Below are positions 25,884 through 37,097 of a stretch of DNA of 64,000 bases, piece by piece. The translations under genes and the position numbers were made by a program. Under the pieces are notes generated by a model. The model was not told the origin of the DNA. It worked only from the letters and a program-made list of their open reading frames with translations, and did no database searches. This DNA comes from Simplicispira suum (GTDB taxonomy: Bacteria; Pseudomonadota; Gammaproteobacteria; Burkholderiales; Burkholderiaceae_C). Each line of letters opens with the position of its first letter. The first letter of the stretch is position 1. The stretch covers positions 1,426,001-1,490,000 of the forward strand of contig NZ_CP027669.1 in assembly GCF_003008595.1 (NCBI RefSeq). Direction: 5' to 3'.

Positions 25884-27167
25884 TCAATTTCCCATGAGCA
25901 AGTTCGGCAAGAACAGGCTGATCTGCGGGATGTAGGTGACCATCACCAAGAATATCAACAGTACCGAGAGCCAAGGGAGCGCCGCCCTGGTCACTTGCAC
26001 CAGGTTCATGCCAGTGACCCCCGCCGTAACAAACAGGTTCAGTCCCACAGGCGGTGTCACCATGCCGATCTCCATGTTCACCACCATGATAATGCCCAGG
26101 TGAATCGGGTCGATGCCGAGTTGCGTGGCGATGGGGAAGAAGATCGGCGCCAGAATCAGGATGATGCCCGTGGGCTCCATGAAGTTGCCCGCGATCAAGA
26201 GGATCACGTTCACCACCACAAGAAACATCCACGGCGCCATGCCCATGCCGACGATCTGTTCGGCAATGGTCTGCGGAATGCGCTCGGTGGTCAGCACGTG
26301 GGCAAACAGCAAGGCGTTGGCCACGATGAACATCAGCATCACGGTGGTGCGTCCGGCTTCCAGGAAGACATGCGGAAGGTCCTTGAAACCCAGGTCGCGG
26401 TAAATGAACACAGCGACGAACAAGGCGTACACAGCGGATACGGCTGCCGCTTCGGTGGGCGTGAAGATCCCGCCGTAGATACCGCCCATGATGATGACCA
26501 GAAGCGCCAGGCCCCACATGGACTCGCGCAGCGCGCGCAGCACCTCGCCCATGCTGGCCTTAGGCGGCGGCGTGGTCTTGAGTTTGCCCGCACGCCACCA
26601 GACGGCGGTCATCAACATCAGTCCCAGTACCAATCCTGGAACCACACCGGCGAGAAATATGCGGCCCACCGAAACTTCGGTGATGGCGGCATAGACCACC
26701 ATCACGATGGACGGTGGAATCAAAATACCCAGGGTTCCGGCGTTGCAGATGACGCCCGCGCCAAACTCCATCGGGTAACCGTTTTTCACCATGCCTGCGA
26801 TCACGATGGAGCCGATGGCCACCACCGTGGCGGGGCTGGAGCCCGACACCGCCGCAAACAGCATGCAAGCGAGCACCGAGGCGATGGCGAGGCCGCCTCG
26901 CAGATGCCCGACAGCGGCGATGGCAAAGTTCACCATGCGCTTGGCGACGCCACCGGTAGACATCAACACGCCCGCCAGAACGAAAAACGGGATTGCCAGC
27001 AGCGTGTAGTGCTCGCTGGTCTCGAACATCTTGATCGTCATGCTCGCCAGGGAGTCCGGCGAGAAGAAAACGATGGTAACGATGCTCGAGAGCCCAAGGC
27101 TGATCGCAATCGGCATACCGATCGCCATACAGAAAAACAGCAGCGCAAACAGTACCAGCGTGTTCAT
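25884..27167 (-). CDS. dctM: TRAP transporter large permease (DctM type)
   Basis: 427-residue inner-membrane protein with about 12 TM helices, the channel-forming subunit of a TRAP transporter driven by a sodium or proton gradient. SGSSPATVVAIGSI, GVICNAGTLGILIPPSI and the C-terminal VTPPVGLNLFVTAG are family signatures. Its start overlaps the dctQ stop by four bases (ATGA), so translation is coupled. The C4-dicarboxylate assignment rests on resemblance of the set and the DctSR-like regulators, not on tested specificity. Confidence 0.95.
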   Translation of the reverse strand: MNTLVLFALLFFCMAIGMPIAISLGLSSIVTIVFFSPDSLASMTIKMFETSEHYTLLAIPFFVLAGVLMSTGGVAKRMVNFAIAAVGHLRGGLAIASVLACMLFAAVSGSSPATVVAIGSIVIAGMVKNGYPMEFGAGVICNAGTLGILIPPSIVMVVYAAITEVSVGRIFLAGVVPGLVLGLMLMTAVWWRAGKLKTTPPPKASMGEVLRALRESMWGLALLVIIMGGIYGGIFTPTEAAAVSAVYALFVAVFIYRDLGFKDLPHVFLEAGRTTVMLMFIVANALLFAHVLTTERIPQTIAEQIVGMGMAPWMFLVVVNVILLIAGNFMEPTGIILILAPIFFPIATQLGIDPIHLGIIMVVNMEIGMVTPPVGLNLFVTAGVTGMNLVQVTRAALPWLSVLLIFLVMVTYIPQISLFLPNLLMGN

Positions 27168-27691
27168 ACGTCATCCTCCTTGGCCTTCAGGCTCATCGCC
27201 TCGGCAGCTTCATCGGCAAGGCGCAAACCTTCGCTGCGGCCAGTCACCAGGTCGTAGAGGATCTGAAGAAACCGAAAGGCAGTCAGCGCCATCCCCACCG
27301 GCATGACCGCCAGCACAACCCAGCGCTCGATGGGCATGTCTTCCAGTTCGATGCCAACCTGCTTCATCTTGAGCACATACTCCATCGAGCCGGTAAAGAC
27401 AAAGCCGACATACAACAAGCACAGCAAGGTGGCGAGGATGCCCACCACGCGCACCTGGCGCGAAGGCAGCAATTTAACGAGTGCGTCCACACCGATATGC
27501 GAACTCACGCGCACGCCATAGGGCACCCCGATGAAGATCATGACGGCAAAGAACACTGTGGTCAGTTCCAGCGCCCAGGAAAGGCCGCTGTTGAACACGT
27601 AGCGCAGAACCACTTGGTAGAAGGTCAGGCCGGTCATGGCCAGCAGCATGAGCGAAATGATCCACTCTTCAAGACGGTCAAAAAATTTCAT
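27164..27691 (-). CDS. dctQ: TRAP transporter small permease (DctQ type)
   Basis: 175-residue, four-TM inner-membrane protein (LMLLAMTGLTFYQVVLRYVF, ELTTVFFAVMIFIGVPYGVR with HIGVDAL). It partners DctM and receives the binding protein. It follows dctP after a 64-bp gap that holds a terminator-like hairpin, and overlaps dctM. The hairpin should lower dctQM expression relative to dctP. Confidence 0.93.
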   Translation of the reverse strand: MKFFDRLEEWIISLMLLAMTGLTFYQVVLRYVFNSGLSWALELTTVFFAVMIFIGVPYGVRVSSHIGVDALVKLLPSRQVRVVGILATLLCLLYVGFVFTGSMEYVLKMKQVGIELEDMPIERWVVLAVMPVGMALTAFRFLQILYDLVTGRSEGLRLADEAAEAMSLKAKEDDV

Positions 27692-27704
27692 GGGGTAGCT
27701 CCAA

Positions 27705-27731
27705 AAAAAGCCCCGGTTTTGCCGGGGCTTG
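27705..27731 (-). terminator. Attenuator-like hairpin between dctP and dctQ
   Basis: On the minus strand: AAGCCCCGGC-AAAA-CCGGGGCTT followed by T residues. It lies between the binding-protein gene and the permease genes, as expected for a partial terminator that raises the dctP:dctQM ratio. Confidence 0.8.
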
Positions 27732-27755
27732 CAGCTGTGATGGTGCCGTAGCGTT

Positions 27756-29887
<2,132 letters not shown>

Positions 29888-29926
29888 GCCGCTATGCTAC
29901 GGCGAGGCGAGAGCCCCAACACTCCC

Positions 29927-31966
29927 ATGCAACCCTTGCCACGCACGCCGCCGCTTGACTTCGCCCTGCTGCAGCAGACCCCGTCCGGACAGGCGCCGCG
30001 CGGGCGTCGCACGCTGTGGTGGCTGCTGGGGCTGCTGCTTCTGGTGGTGGCCTCGGTGGTGGCGCTGGTGCTGTATCTCAACGCTTTCGAGCACGAAGAA
30101 GAAGAGCGCCGCCGTGTCTCGGACGGCCAGTGGCTGGAGCAAAGCGTGCGCTTTCACTTTGTGCGGTTGGAGGAAGATCTGCGGGTGCTGGCCCGGCAGG
30201 CGCTGCAACGCCCCGATGTCAGCCCCCGCGCCGCGCCCAGCGTACAAGGAGGGCTGCTGTGGAACCAGCCCGGCGCCATTCTCTGGCACGGCTGGCAGGC
30301 TTACGACCCGGATCAGCCTGGAGCCAACCAACCCGAGGACCTGCGCCAGGCGCGTGCCGCCAACCCCTGGAACGACGAAGCGCTGTCGAGCATGCTCGAC
30401 ATTGCCGTCGGCCTGCGCCGCTCCAGCTATGCCGGCCCGCTGCGCGACGCACAAGGCAATGCCACCGACGTCGTGTGGCTGGCCGTACCTTATTTCGAAC
30501 GCGGCGAGTTTTTGGGCAACTACCTGGCGGCGCTGTCGATGAAGGCCTGCGTGGACGGGCTGGTGCCCGCCTGGTTTCATCAAACGCACCGGGTGCGTCT
30601 GGCCGATGACCCGGCGCTGGCACCCGTATCGCAGCAAAGTTCTGCCTATGCGCCTTACCTCGCAGCGATGAATCTTCCCGGCACCGACATGTTCATCGAG
30701 ATTGCGCCGCTGCGCGCGCAGCCGGCCATGGTGCCGCGCCTGTTTCTCACGGTGGCGCTGCTGTTTCTGGCTGGCATGCTGGTCAGCTTGCTGGCCTTGC
30801 GGCGCGACATCGGCAAGCGCCAACGCGTGCAGGCGCTGCTGCAGGCCCAGATGGTGCTGCGCACGGCCATGGAGGATTCGGTCACCATCGGCATGCGCGC
30901 CTGGGCCCCCGACGGACAGATTTTGTACGTGAACGAAGCCTTTTGCCGCATGGTGGGCTACAGCACCGCCGAACTGGTAGGCCGCCGCGCACCCATGCCG
31001 TACTGGCCGGCCAACCGTGCCGACGAAATCAACGTGATGCACCAGGACGTGATTGCGCAGGGAACGCGCAGCGAAGGCCTGGAGGTGCAGTTCCAGCACC
31101 GCGACGGTCACCTGGTAGACGTGTTGATCCACGAAGCGCCGCTGGCCACCGCCAGCGGCGAACCGGTGGGCTGGATGAGTTCTGTTCTGGACATTAGCGA
31201 GAAGAAGCGCGCCGAGCGACTGGCTGCACAGCAGCAAGAACGCCTGGAGGCGTCTGGGCGCCTGGTGGCGGTGGGCGAAGCCGCATCCACGCTGGCACAC
31301 GAACTCAACCAACCGCTGGGCGCGCTGAGCAGCTTTGCCCATGGCTTGCTCAACCGATTGAAAAGCCGCAGCGTCACGGCCGACGAGATTGAACGCGTAG
31401 TGCAACGCATGGCGCGCCTGTCGGACAAGGCGGGGGGCATCATCCAGCGTGTCAACGCCTTTGCGCGGCGGCGCGAACTGGTCCTGGCGCCGGTAGACCT
31501 GGCCCGTTTCGTGCAGCGCTGCATCGCCAGCCATCCGCGCGCCGATGCGGTGCGCGTGGAATGGTCGGCCACACCGGGTGGCGTTTGGGTGCAAGCCGAC
31601 GAGCTGCTGCTCGAACATGTGCTGAACAACCTGCTTGCCAACGCCTGCGCCTGGTCTGTGCACAGCGGCAAGCCGGCGCGGGTGCGCGTCTCGCTGGCCT
31701 GCGCGCACGCAGAGCGCATGGCGAGCGTCTCGGTAGCCGACAACGGGCCCGGCGTGGCCGAGGCAGACCGCGAACAAATTTTCAACGCCTTCTTCAGCAC
31801 ACAGGAAGGCGGAATGGGCATGGGCCTGGCCATTTGCCGCTCCATCGTCGAAGCACACCACGGGCGCATCGAAGTGGGACGCGACCCCGAACTGGGCGGC
31901 GCCCGGTTCACGGTCTGGCTGCCGCTGGTGCCGAGCGCAGCCGCTGGAACCAAAGAAACGACATGA
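29927..31966 (+). CDS. PAS sensor histidine kinase (DctS/DctB-like)
   Basis: 679-residue membrane kinase. TM1 about residues 26-48 (WWLLGLLLLVVASVVALVLYL), a periplasmic sensor of roughly 210 residues, TM2 about 270-290, a PAS domain (VTIGMRAWAPDGQILYVNEAF), a dimerisation/phosphoacceptor helix with H458 in LAHELNQPLG, then the ATPase domain with N (LLANACAW), G1 (VADNGPGV) and G2 (GMGMGLAI) boxes. The stop overlaps the regulator start (ATGA). The start at 29927 leaves room for a promoter between it and the divergent binding-protein gene; an ATG at 29894 does not. Confidence 0.92.
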   Translation: MQPLPRTPPLDFALLQQTPSGQAPRGRRTLWWLLGLLLLVVASVVALVLYLNAFEHEEEERRRVSDGQWLEQSVRFHFVRLEEDLRVLARQALQRPDVSPRAAPSVQGGLLWNQPGAILWHGWQAYDPDQPGANQPEDLRQARAANPWNDEALSSMLDIAVGLRRSSYAGPLRDAQGNATDVVWLAVPYFERGEFLGNYLAALSMKACVDGLVPAWFHQTHRVRLADDPALAPVSQQSSAYAPYLAAMNLPGTDMFIEIAPLRAQPAMVPRLFLTVALLFLAGMLVSLLALRRDIGKRQRVQALLQAQMVLRTAMEDSVTIGMRAWAPDGQILYVNEAFCRMVGYSTAELVGRRAPMPYWPANRADEINVMHQDVIAQGTRSEGLEVQFQHRDGHLVDVLIHEAPLATASGEPVGWMSSVLDISEKKRAERLAAQQQERLEASGRLVAVGEAASTLAHELNQPLGALSSFAHGLLNRLKSRSVTADEIERVVQRMARLSDKAGGIIQRVNAFARRRELVLAPVDLARFVQRCIASHPRADAVRVEWSATPGGVWVQADELLLEHVLNNLLANACAWSVHSGKPARVRVSLACAHAERMASVSVADNGPGVAEADREQIFNAFFSTQEGGMGMGLAICRSIVEAHHGRIEVGRDPELGGARFTVWLPLVPSAAAGTKETT

Positions 31967-32610
31967 ACCGCATCGCCATCCATATCGTTGACGACGACGC
32001 CGACGTGCGCGACGGCCTGGCCTGGCTGTTCGATTCGCGTGGCTACCACGCGGCCACCTGGTCGGGCGGTGACGCTTTCCTGCACGGCATCGGCAAGCTG
32101 GCACCCGACTGGGACCACGCCGTGGTGCTGATGGACATCCGCATGGAGCCGCTCTCGGGCCTGGCCACGTTCGAGCGCCTGCAGCAAATGGGCTGTCCAT
32201 GGCCAGTGCTGTTTCTCACCGGGCACGGCGACGTGGGCATGGCCGTGGCAGCCGTCAAGAACGGGGCCTGGGATTTTCTGGAAAAACCCTTTCAGGACAA
32301 CCTGCTGGTGGACCGCATCGAGCAGGCCCTGGCCGCCGCCAGCGCGCAGCGCGCCACCGACCTGCAGACCCAGCGCCTGCGCGCCGCACTGGCCAGCCTG
32401 AGTCAGCGCGAGCGCGAGGTGCTGGCCGAGCTGATCCGCGGCCACTACAACAAGACCATTGCCGACCATCTGGGCATCACCCAGCGCACAGTGGAGTTTC
32501 ACCGAGCCAATATTTTCAACAAGCTGGGCGTGCAATCGGCGATCGAACTGGCGCACCAACTGGGCCGGCTTGGTGCCTTGCCGGGAACGTCCGGCGAAAG
32601 CACGGAATGA
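31963..32610 (+). CDS. LuxR/FixJ-type response regulator (DctR-like)
   Basis: 215-residue response regulator: receiver domain residues 1-125 with phosphorylatable D58 (VLMDIRMEPLSG), acidic pocket DDD near residue 10 and Lys in LEKPF; C-terminal LuxR-type HTH from about 145 (LSQREREVLAELIRGHYNKTIADHLGITQRTVEFHRANIF). Coupled to the kinase gene by an ATGA overlap. In Rhodobacter a similar DctS/DctR pair controls dctPQM, which lies just across the divergent region here, so dctPQM is the likely target. Confidence 0.92.
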   Translation: MNRIAIHIVDDDADVRDGLAWLFDSRGYHAATWSGGDAFLHGIGKLAPDWDHAVVLMDIRMEPLSGLATFERLQQMGCPWPVLFLTGHGDVGMAVAAVKNGAWDFLEKPFQDNLLVDRIEQALAAASAQRATDLQTQRLRAALASLSQREREVLAELIRGHYNKTIADHLGITQRTVEFHRANIFNKLGVQSAIELAHQLGRLGALPGTSGESTE

Positions 32611-32743
32611 CGCCCGAAGCGAGGCAAAACAAGTCCCTGCGCTGTACTGCGGCAAACCCGCCCGTTTTTGACAAGCTGGCTCAGGATGAAAAAATGGGCG
32701 CGATTGCCTTTGCGCGAACTGCCCCCTCTTGACCTGGAGCCCC

Positions 32744-33199
32744 ATGATCCGATTGAAATCGCTGCCTTCCCTCTTCACCGCTCTGGCCCTGCTGGCCTGC
32801 AGCGCCGCCGTAAGCGCCCGCGACATGGTGGCGGTCAACCGTCCCGAGATCAACATGCGCTCGGGCGCAGGCACCCAGCACGAAGCGCTGTGGGTCCTCA
32901 GCCGCGGTTATCCACTGGAAGTTCTTGGGCGCAAGGGCAAATGGCTCAAGGTGCGCGATTTTGAAAATGACCGGGGCTGGGTCTACCGGCCGCTGACCAG
33001 CACGCGCACGCCACACCACGTTGTCAAGGTCCATGTGCTGAACATTCGCAGCGCCCCCAGCCTCAAGAGCCGCGTGCTGGCCAAGGCCGCACGCGGCGAG
33101 ATTCTCAAAACCCTGGAGCGCAAGCGCGACTGGGTCAAGATCAAACAGGAAGGCGGCCCCACCGGCTGGGTGTCGAGGCGACTCGTGTGGGGCTGGTAG
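32744..33199 (+). CDS. Secreted SH3-domain protein
   Basis: 151-residue exported protein. Signal peptide about 1-25 (LFTALALLACSAAVSA), followed by two bacterial SH3-like repeats: residues about 30-85 (VNRPEINMRSGAGTQHEALWVL) and 92-150 (VHVLNIRSAPSLKSRVLAKAA ... GWVSRRLVWGW). Such domains bind cell-wall peptides. The cysteine in LLACSAA could be read as a weak lipobox. CTGGAG precedes the ATG. Its 3' end overlaps the MOSC gene by 13 bp. Confidence 0.87.
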   Translation: MIRLKSLPSLFTALALLACSAAVSARDMVAVNRPEINMRSGAGTQHEALWVLSRGYPLEVLGRKGKWLKVRDFENDRGWVYRPLTSTRTPHHVVKVHVLNIRSAPSLKSRVLAKAARGEILKTLERKRDWVKIKQEGGPTGWVSRRLVWGW

Positions 33200-33822
33200 C
33201 GCCGCAGCCCGCGCAAGCGCCACACGCTGCGCACCCAGCGCCGCGCCTGCGCGTGCTCAGCCTCAACATCGGCCGCTGCCAGCGCCTGCACATTGGCGAG
33301 CGCAGTGTGCTCTCTGGCATAGGCAAGCGCCCGGTGAGCGGGCCCATGGCCGTGGCGCGTCTGGGCCTGGAAGGGGACGAGCAAGCCGACCTCAGCGCGC
33401 ACGGCGGCCTGGACAAGGCGGTCTACGCCTACCCGGCGCAGCACTACGCGTTCTGGCACGACGCGCGCCGACAGCGCGGCTTGGGTCTGCCGGACGAAAC
33501 ACTGCCGCCAGGGTTCATGGGCGAGAACCTCACGGTGGAGGGTTTGCTGGAGAGCGAGGTGTATGTGGGTGACCGCCTGCATTTCCCCCACTGCGTGCTG
33601 CGCGTCACCGCGCCGCGCGAGCCCTGCTACAAGTTCGATGCCGTCATGGGTTTCGCACTGGCCGGGCGCACCATGGCGCGGGCGGGAAACTGCGGCTACT
33701 ACCTGGCTGTGGACCAGCCAGGGAGCATTGCGGCAGGACAAGAGGCCTGGCTGCAGCCTGGCCAGCGGGCGCTGAGCATTGCGCAGGCGATCGCTGGCAA
33801 GTGGGCCAAACACGCACGCTAG
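33187..33822 (+). CDS. MOSC-domain protein (YiiM-like)
   Basis: 211-residue protein with the MOSC fold linked to molybdenum-cofactor or sulfur-carrier chemistry: LGLEGDEQADLSAHGGLDKAVYAYP, the FMGENLTVEG motif, the conserved cysteine in REPCYKF, and a C-terminal three-helix extension as in YiiM, a hydroxylaminopurine-reducing type. It starts with GTG within the end of the SH3 gene. Its TAG stop forms part of the left CTAG boundary of MITE-like copy 2. Confidence 0.88.
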   Translation: MGLVAPQPAQAPHAAHPAPRLRVLSLNIGRCQRLHIGERSVLSGIGKRPVSGPMAVARLGLEGDEQADLSAHGGLDKAVYAYPAQHYAFWHDARRQRGLGLPDETLPPGFMGENLTVEGLLESEVYVGDRLHFPHCVLRVTAPREPCYKFDAVMGFALAGRTMARAGNCGYYLAVDQPGSIAAGQEAWLQPGQRALSIAQAIAGKWAKHAR

Positions 33823-34026
33823 GAGGCTGTCGGACTTGGAGCGTCGAAAGCGAAAACCGAAGGTTTCACCAAAATCGGCCCCAGCGAGGACAGTTTTTGC
33901 CGGATTTGCAGCCTCATAGCCCCGCTATGGGGCAAAAAGACGGTGTTCTCGAAGAGCGGCGAAGCCAAAAATGGACCGCTGCGGTCGATTTGCAGCCGAC
34001 GATTTCCAAGTCCGACAGCCTCCTAG
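33819..34026 (+). mobile_element. 208-bp MITE-like element, copy 2
   Basis: Same length and orientation as copy 1 at 20751, differing at four positions (about 98% identity). The 22-bp terminal inverted repeats are perfect, and CTAG lies at both edges. The left CTAG contains the stop codon of the MOSC gene. Short reading frames across it are artefacts. Confidence 0.8.
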
Positions 34027-34049
34027 GGCCCCATTCGCTGGATCAGTTT

Positions 34050-34101
34050 GTTTTTGATAGCTGCTAACGCTTGCCTGGTATGCGCTAGAGCCCAATTTGA
34101 C
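34050..34101 (+). repeat. Interspersed palindrome at the minE 3' end
   Basis: tttgatagctgctaacgctt followed by tatgcgctagagcccaattt. It ends about 8 bp from the minE stop and directly follows the MITE-like element. Confidence 0.75.
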
Positions 34102-34108
34102 TAAAAAA

Positions 34109-34375
34109 TCAGCGCGCTGTTTCCGGCAGTTCTATCTTCACCTCCAACACCTCCAGGTTGTCCTGGCGCTCCAGGCTGACCTTGAGATCGTCCGGGTTGA
34201 TCTTCACGTACTTGCTGATCACCGCCACCAGCTCGCGCTGCAGCGCCGGCAGGTAGTCGGGCTCGGCGGCGCTGCGGCCGCTGCGTTCGTGCGCCAGGAT
34301 GATTTGCAGGCGTTCCTTGGCGACGCTGGCGGTTTTCTTCTTTTCGCCCAGCAGGAAGGAGAGGAATGACGCCAT
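34109..34375 (-). CDS. minE: Cell division topological specificity factor MinE
   Basis: 88-residue protein of normal length. The N-terminal membrane/MinD-binding segment is [23 protein letters not shown] followed by LQIILAHER; the C-terminal half is the dimerisation domain ([18 protein letters not shown]). It stimulates MinD ATPase at the division site and drives pole-to-pole oscillation. It is last in minCDE, starting 3 bp after minD. Confidence 0.97.
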   Translation of the reverse strand: MASFLSFLLGEKKKTASVAKERLQIILAHERSGRSAAEPDYLPALQRELVAVISKYVKINPDDLKVSLERQDNLEVLEVKIELPETAR

Positions 34376-34378
34376 GGC

Positions 34379-35194
34379 TTACTTGCTCCCGAACAGGCGT
34401 TTGAAGAAGCCGGGTTTCTCGGCGTCGATGAAGCGCAGCGGCTTGTCTTCGCCCAGAAAGCGGTCGATCACGTCCTTGTAGGCTTCCGAGACGTCGGTAC
34501 CCTGCAGGTGGATGGCGGGCAGCCCCTGGTTGGACGCCTGCAGCACCACCTCGGATTCCGGAATGACGCCAATGAGCTTGATGCGCAGAATGTCCTGGAT
34601 GTCTTCCAGGCTCAGCATCTGCCCCTCCTGCACGCGGCCGGGGTTGTAGCGGGTGATGAGCAGATGCTCCTTGATGGCTTCGCCCCCTTCGATGGCGCGC
34701 TTGGTCTTGCTGCCCAGCATGCCCAGGATGCGGTCCGAGTCGCGCACCGAGGACACTTCGGGATTCGTCACCAGCAGCGCCTCGTCGGCAAAGTGCATGG
34801 CCATGAGGGCGCCGCTCTCGATGCCGGCGGGCGAGTCGCAGACGATGTATTCAAAGTCCATTGCCGCCAGGTCTTCGAGGATCTTGCCGACACCCTCGAC
34901 CGTGAGCGCGTCCTTGTCGCGCGTCTGGCTGGCGGCAAGCACGAACAGGTTCTCGCTGTTCTTGTCCTTGATGAGCGCCTGGTTCAGGTTGGCCTCACCC
35001 TGGATCACGTTGATCAGGTCGTACACCACGCGGCGCTCGCACCCCATGATCAGATCGAGGTTGCGCAGGCCGACGTCAAAGTCGATCACGGCGGTCTTGT
35101 GGCCGCGCAAGGCAAGGCCGGAAGCAAAGGCGGCACTGGTGGTGGTCTTGCCCACGCCACCTTTACCGGAAGTCACGACGACGATTTTGGCCAT
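34379..35194 (-). CDS. minD: Septum-site determining ATPase MinD
   Basis: 271-residue P-loop ATPase with the deviant Walker A GKGGVGKTTTSAAFA at residues about 9-23, IDFDVGLRNLDLIMG and the switch region CDSPAGIESGA. The C-terminal amphipathic membrane-targeting helix is visible (PGFFKRLFGSK). It recruits MinC to the membrane and is released by MinE. The frame starts MAKIVVVTSGKGG, the normal family start. Confidence 0.98.
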   Translation of the reverse strand: MAKIVVVTSGKGGVGKTTTSAAFASGLALRGHKTAVIDFDVGLRNLDLIMGCERRVVYDLINVIQGEANLNQALIKDKNSENLFVLAASQTRDKDALTVEGVGKILEDLAAMDFEYIVCDSPAGIESGALMAMHFADEALLVTNPEVSSVRDSDRILGMLGSKTKRAIEGGEAIKEHLLITRYNPGRVQEGQMLSLEDIQDILRIKLIGVIPESEVVLQASNQGLPAIHLQGTDVSEAYKDVIDRFLGEDKPLRFIDAEKPGFFKRLFGSK

Positions 35195-35238
35195 GTGTAG
35201 TACGTATTGAAAAGAGAAAATTCAGAGAAAAATGGGGC

Positions 35239-35976
35239 TTACAACGGCTCGATCAGCAGTTTTTCGCCGTCGAGCCGCACCTGGGCAGGTTTGCCCAGCA
35301 CCTCGGGTGGAATCGCCACCTCGGTGGTGCGGTAAATGCCTGCAATGGATACCAGCTGCGGCTCCATGCAGGTGGTGAAAATGCGCGCCTCGGTGTTGCC
35401 ACGGGCGCCGGCAATGGCGCGCCCGCGCAGTGGGGCGTAGACATGAATGTTGCCATCGGCAATCACTTCGGCGCCAAAGCTGACCACAGCCAGAACGACC
35501 AGGTCCGCGCCACGCGCGTACACCTGCTGGCCCGAGCGCAGCGGCTTGTCGATCACGACCGTCGCGGGTCCGGGCACCGGTACTTCGCGCACCACCTCGA
35601 TTTCATGCACCACCTCGCGCGGTGCGCTTGCGGTGCGCGCGGGTGCAGCGTCCGGGGCGGCGGCCAGCCCAGCGGCCACGGCTGCGCTCATTTGCTCCGG
35701 ACTGCCTCCACGCACGGCGACGGGCAAGGTGGCGTGGGTGCGCAGCACGGCGCACAGAGCCGGAAAATCGATGGGTTCCTGCCATTCGCGCAGCGAGGCC
35801 AGATCAATCAGCACCGCGTCGTTGTCAAAGAAACCGGGATCGTCCTGCAGGCGCTCGGCCAGTTCGCTGGCGAGCAGCTCCGGGTCGGGAGATCGCAGCA
35901 GCACCGCCACCACGGGCAGCGAAGCGCTCTTGAGCTCAAAACGGGTGCGGGCCGGGCCCGCCGTGTCTGCGGCCAT
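35239..35976 (-). CDS. minC: Septum-site determining protein MinC
   Basis: 245-residue FtsZ inhibitor. N-terminal FtsZ-binding domain about residues 1-110 (FELKSASLPVVAVLLRSPDPELL); a Pro/Ala/Val-rich linker; C-terminal beta-helix domain from about 140 (LRSGQQVYARGADLVVLAVVSFGAEVIADGNIHVYAPLRGRAIAGA), which binds MinD. First gene of minCDE, 44 bp before minD, so the three form one operon. Confidence 0.97.
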   Translation of the reverse strand: MAADTAGPARTRFELKSASLPVVAVLLRSPDPELLASELAERLQDDPGFFDNDAVLIDLASLREWQEPIDFPALCAVLRTHATLPVAVRGGSPEQMSAAVAAGLAAAPDAAPARTASAPREVVHEIEVVREVPVPGPATVVIDKPLRSGQQVYARGADLVVLAVVSFGAEVIADGNIHVYAPLRGRAIAGARGNTEARIFTTCMEPQLVSIAGIYRTTEVAIPPEVLGKPAQVRLDGEKLLIEPL

Positions 35977-36101
35977 GAAGTCTCAGCGTGGCGCCCGGCT
36001 GTGCCAGGCGCGCGAAAAGGCCCGAGTGTACTTGGGCGTGCCGGTGCTCCTGCGGGCGTGCGCTTGCCAGCCCAAGCTCCCTCCGGCGCGCCCTGGCGGC
36101 C

Positions 36102-36971
36102 TCAAGCAGGCGTGTCGTGCTGCCAGGCAGGCAGCTGCGCGCCACAGTGAAAGCAGTACACCGCCTCGGGCAGGTGCCCTTCGGTCAGGCATTCGTGGCA
36201 GGTCCGGGTGGTGGGGGTGCGCATCGGCGCCAGCCGCTGCGAGGCCATTTCGGCGGTGACAATGCCGGTGGGCACGGCCAGTGTGCCCCAGCCGAGCAGC
36301 ATCATCACCGACGAGATGAAGCGCCCCAGTTCGGTGCGCGGCGTGATGTCGCCAAAACCCACTGTCGTCATCGTCGTAATGGCCCAGTACACAGCGGTGG
36401 GAATGCTGGTAAAGCCGTTCTCCGGCCCTTCCACCACGTACATCAATGTCCCCATCACTAGCACGATCATCAGCACCCCGGTGATGAACACCGTGATCTT
36501 GCGCCGGCTGGTGCGAAGCGCATGGCCCAGGCTGCGGTACTCGACCACGTACGCCGAGAGCTTGAAAATACGAAACACGCGCAGCAGACGCAGCACGCGC
36601 ACGTCGATCAGGGCATGGACTTCGGGCAGCAGCAGCGCCAGATAGGTAGGCAGCAGTGCCAGCAGGTCGATAACGCCGAAAAAGCTCGTGGCGTAGCGCA
36701 GAGGATGGCGCACCGTGGCCAGACGGGCCAGGTATTCGATAGTGAACGCCGCCGTAAACAACCATTCAGCCACTTGGAACGGTTGGTGCAGGCGCGCGTT
36801 GATGGCGGGAACGCTGTCGGCCGTGACCACCGCGACGCTGAGCAAGATCAGCGCAATCAGCGCATGGTCAAACCAGCGCCCGGCGCGCGTGTCCGCCTCG
36901 AAGATGACGGTGTAGACCCGCAGGCGCCATCCGTGCAGCGCGGCGGCGGGTTCGTCAGGCAGTGCGCTCAT
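36102..36971 (-). CDS. Voltage-gated-type potassium channel with C-terminal zinc-ribbon-like tail
   Basis: 289-residue inner-membrane protein with six predicted TM helices. The fourth carries regularly spaced arginines (VRVLRLLRVFRIFKLSAYV), as in a voltage sensor. The pore loop has the potassium filter TVGFGD. After the last helix a cytoplasmic tail contains CHEC ... CFHC, two CxxC pairs that could bind zinc. The start MSALPDEP is chosen over an upstream ATG at 37079. It could equally be described as an ion transporter of the Kv type; selectivity is inferred from the filter. Confidence 0.9.
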   Translation of the reverse strand: MSALPDEPAAALHGWRLRVYTVIFEADTRAGRWFDHALIALILLSVAVVTADSVPAINARLHQPFQVAEWLFTAAFTIEYLARLATVRHPLRYATSFFGVIDLLALLPTYLALLLPEVHALIDVRVLRLLRVFRIFKLSAYVVEYRSLGHALRTSRRKITVFITGVLMIVLVMGTLMYVVEGPENGFTSIPTAVYWAITTMTTVGFGDITPRTELGRFISSVMMLLGWGTLAVPTGIVTAEMASQRLAPMRTPTTRTCHECLTEGHLPEAVYCFHCGAQLPAWQHDTPA

Positions 36972-37097
36972 GCCGGCACTGTAAGGCAACGCGTCTGCTT
37001 GCCCTCGCTTACCGCGTTGAAAATCGATACGCCGCAGCAGCTCAAGAACTCGCTTCGTCTCATCGCGTCGTCGACGCATGGTGCAAACCCTAGGACG

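Noticed and set aside
33801-34067. 88-codon frame across the MITE-like element
   Set aside because: It consists of the end of the MOSC gene in another frame plus the repeat; the same frame content appears in both copies only because the DNA is repeated.
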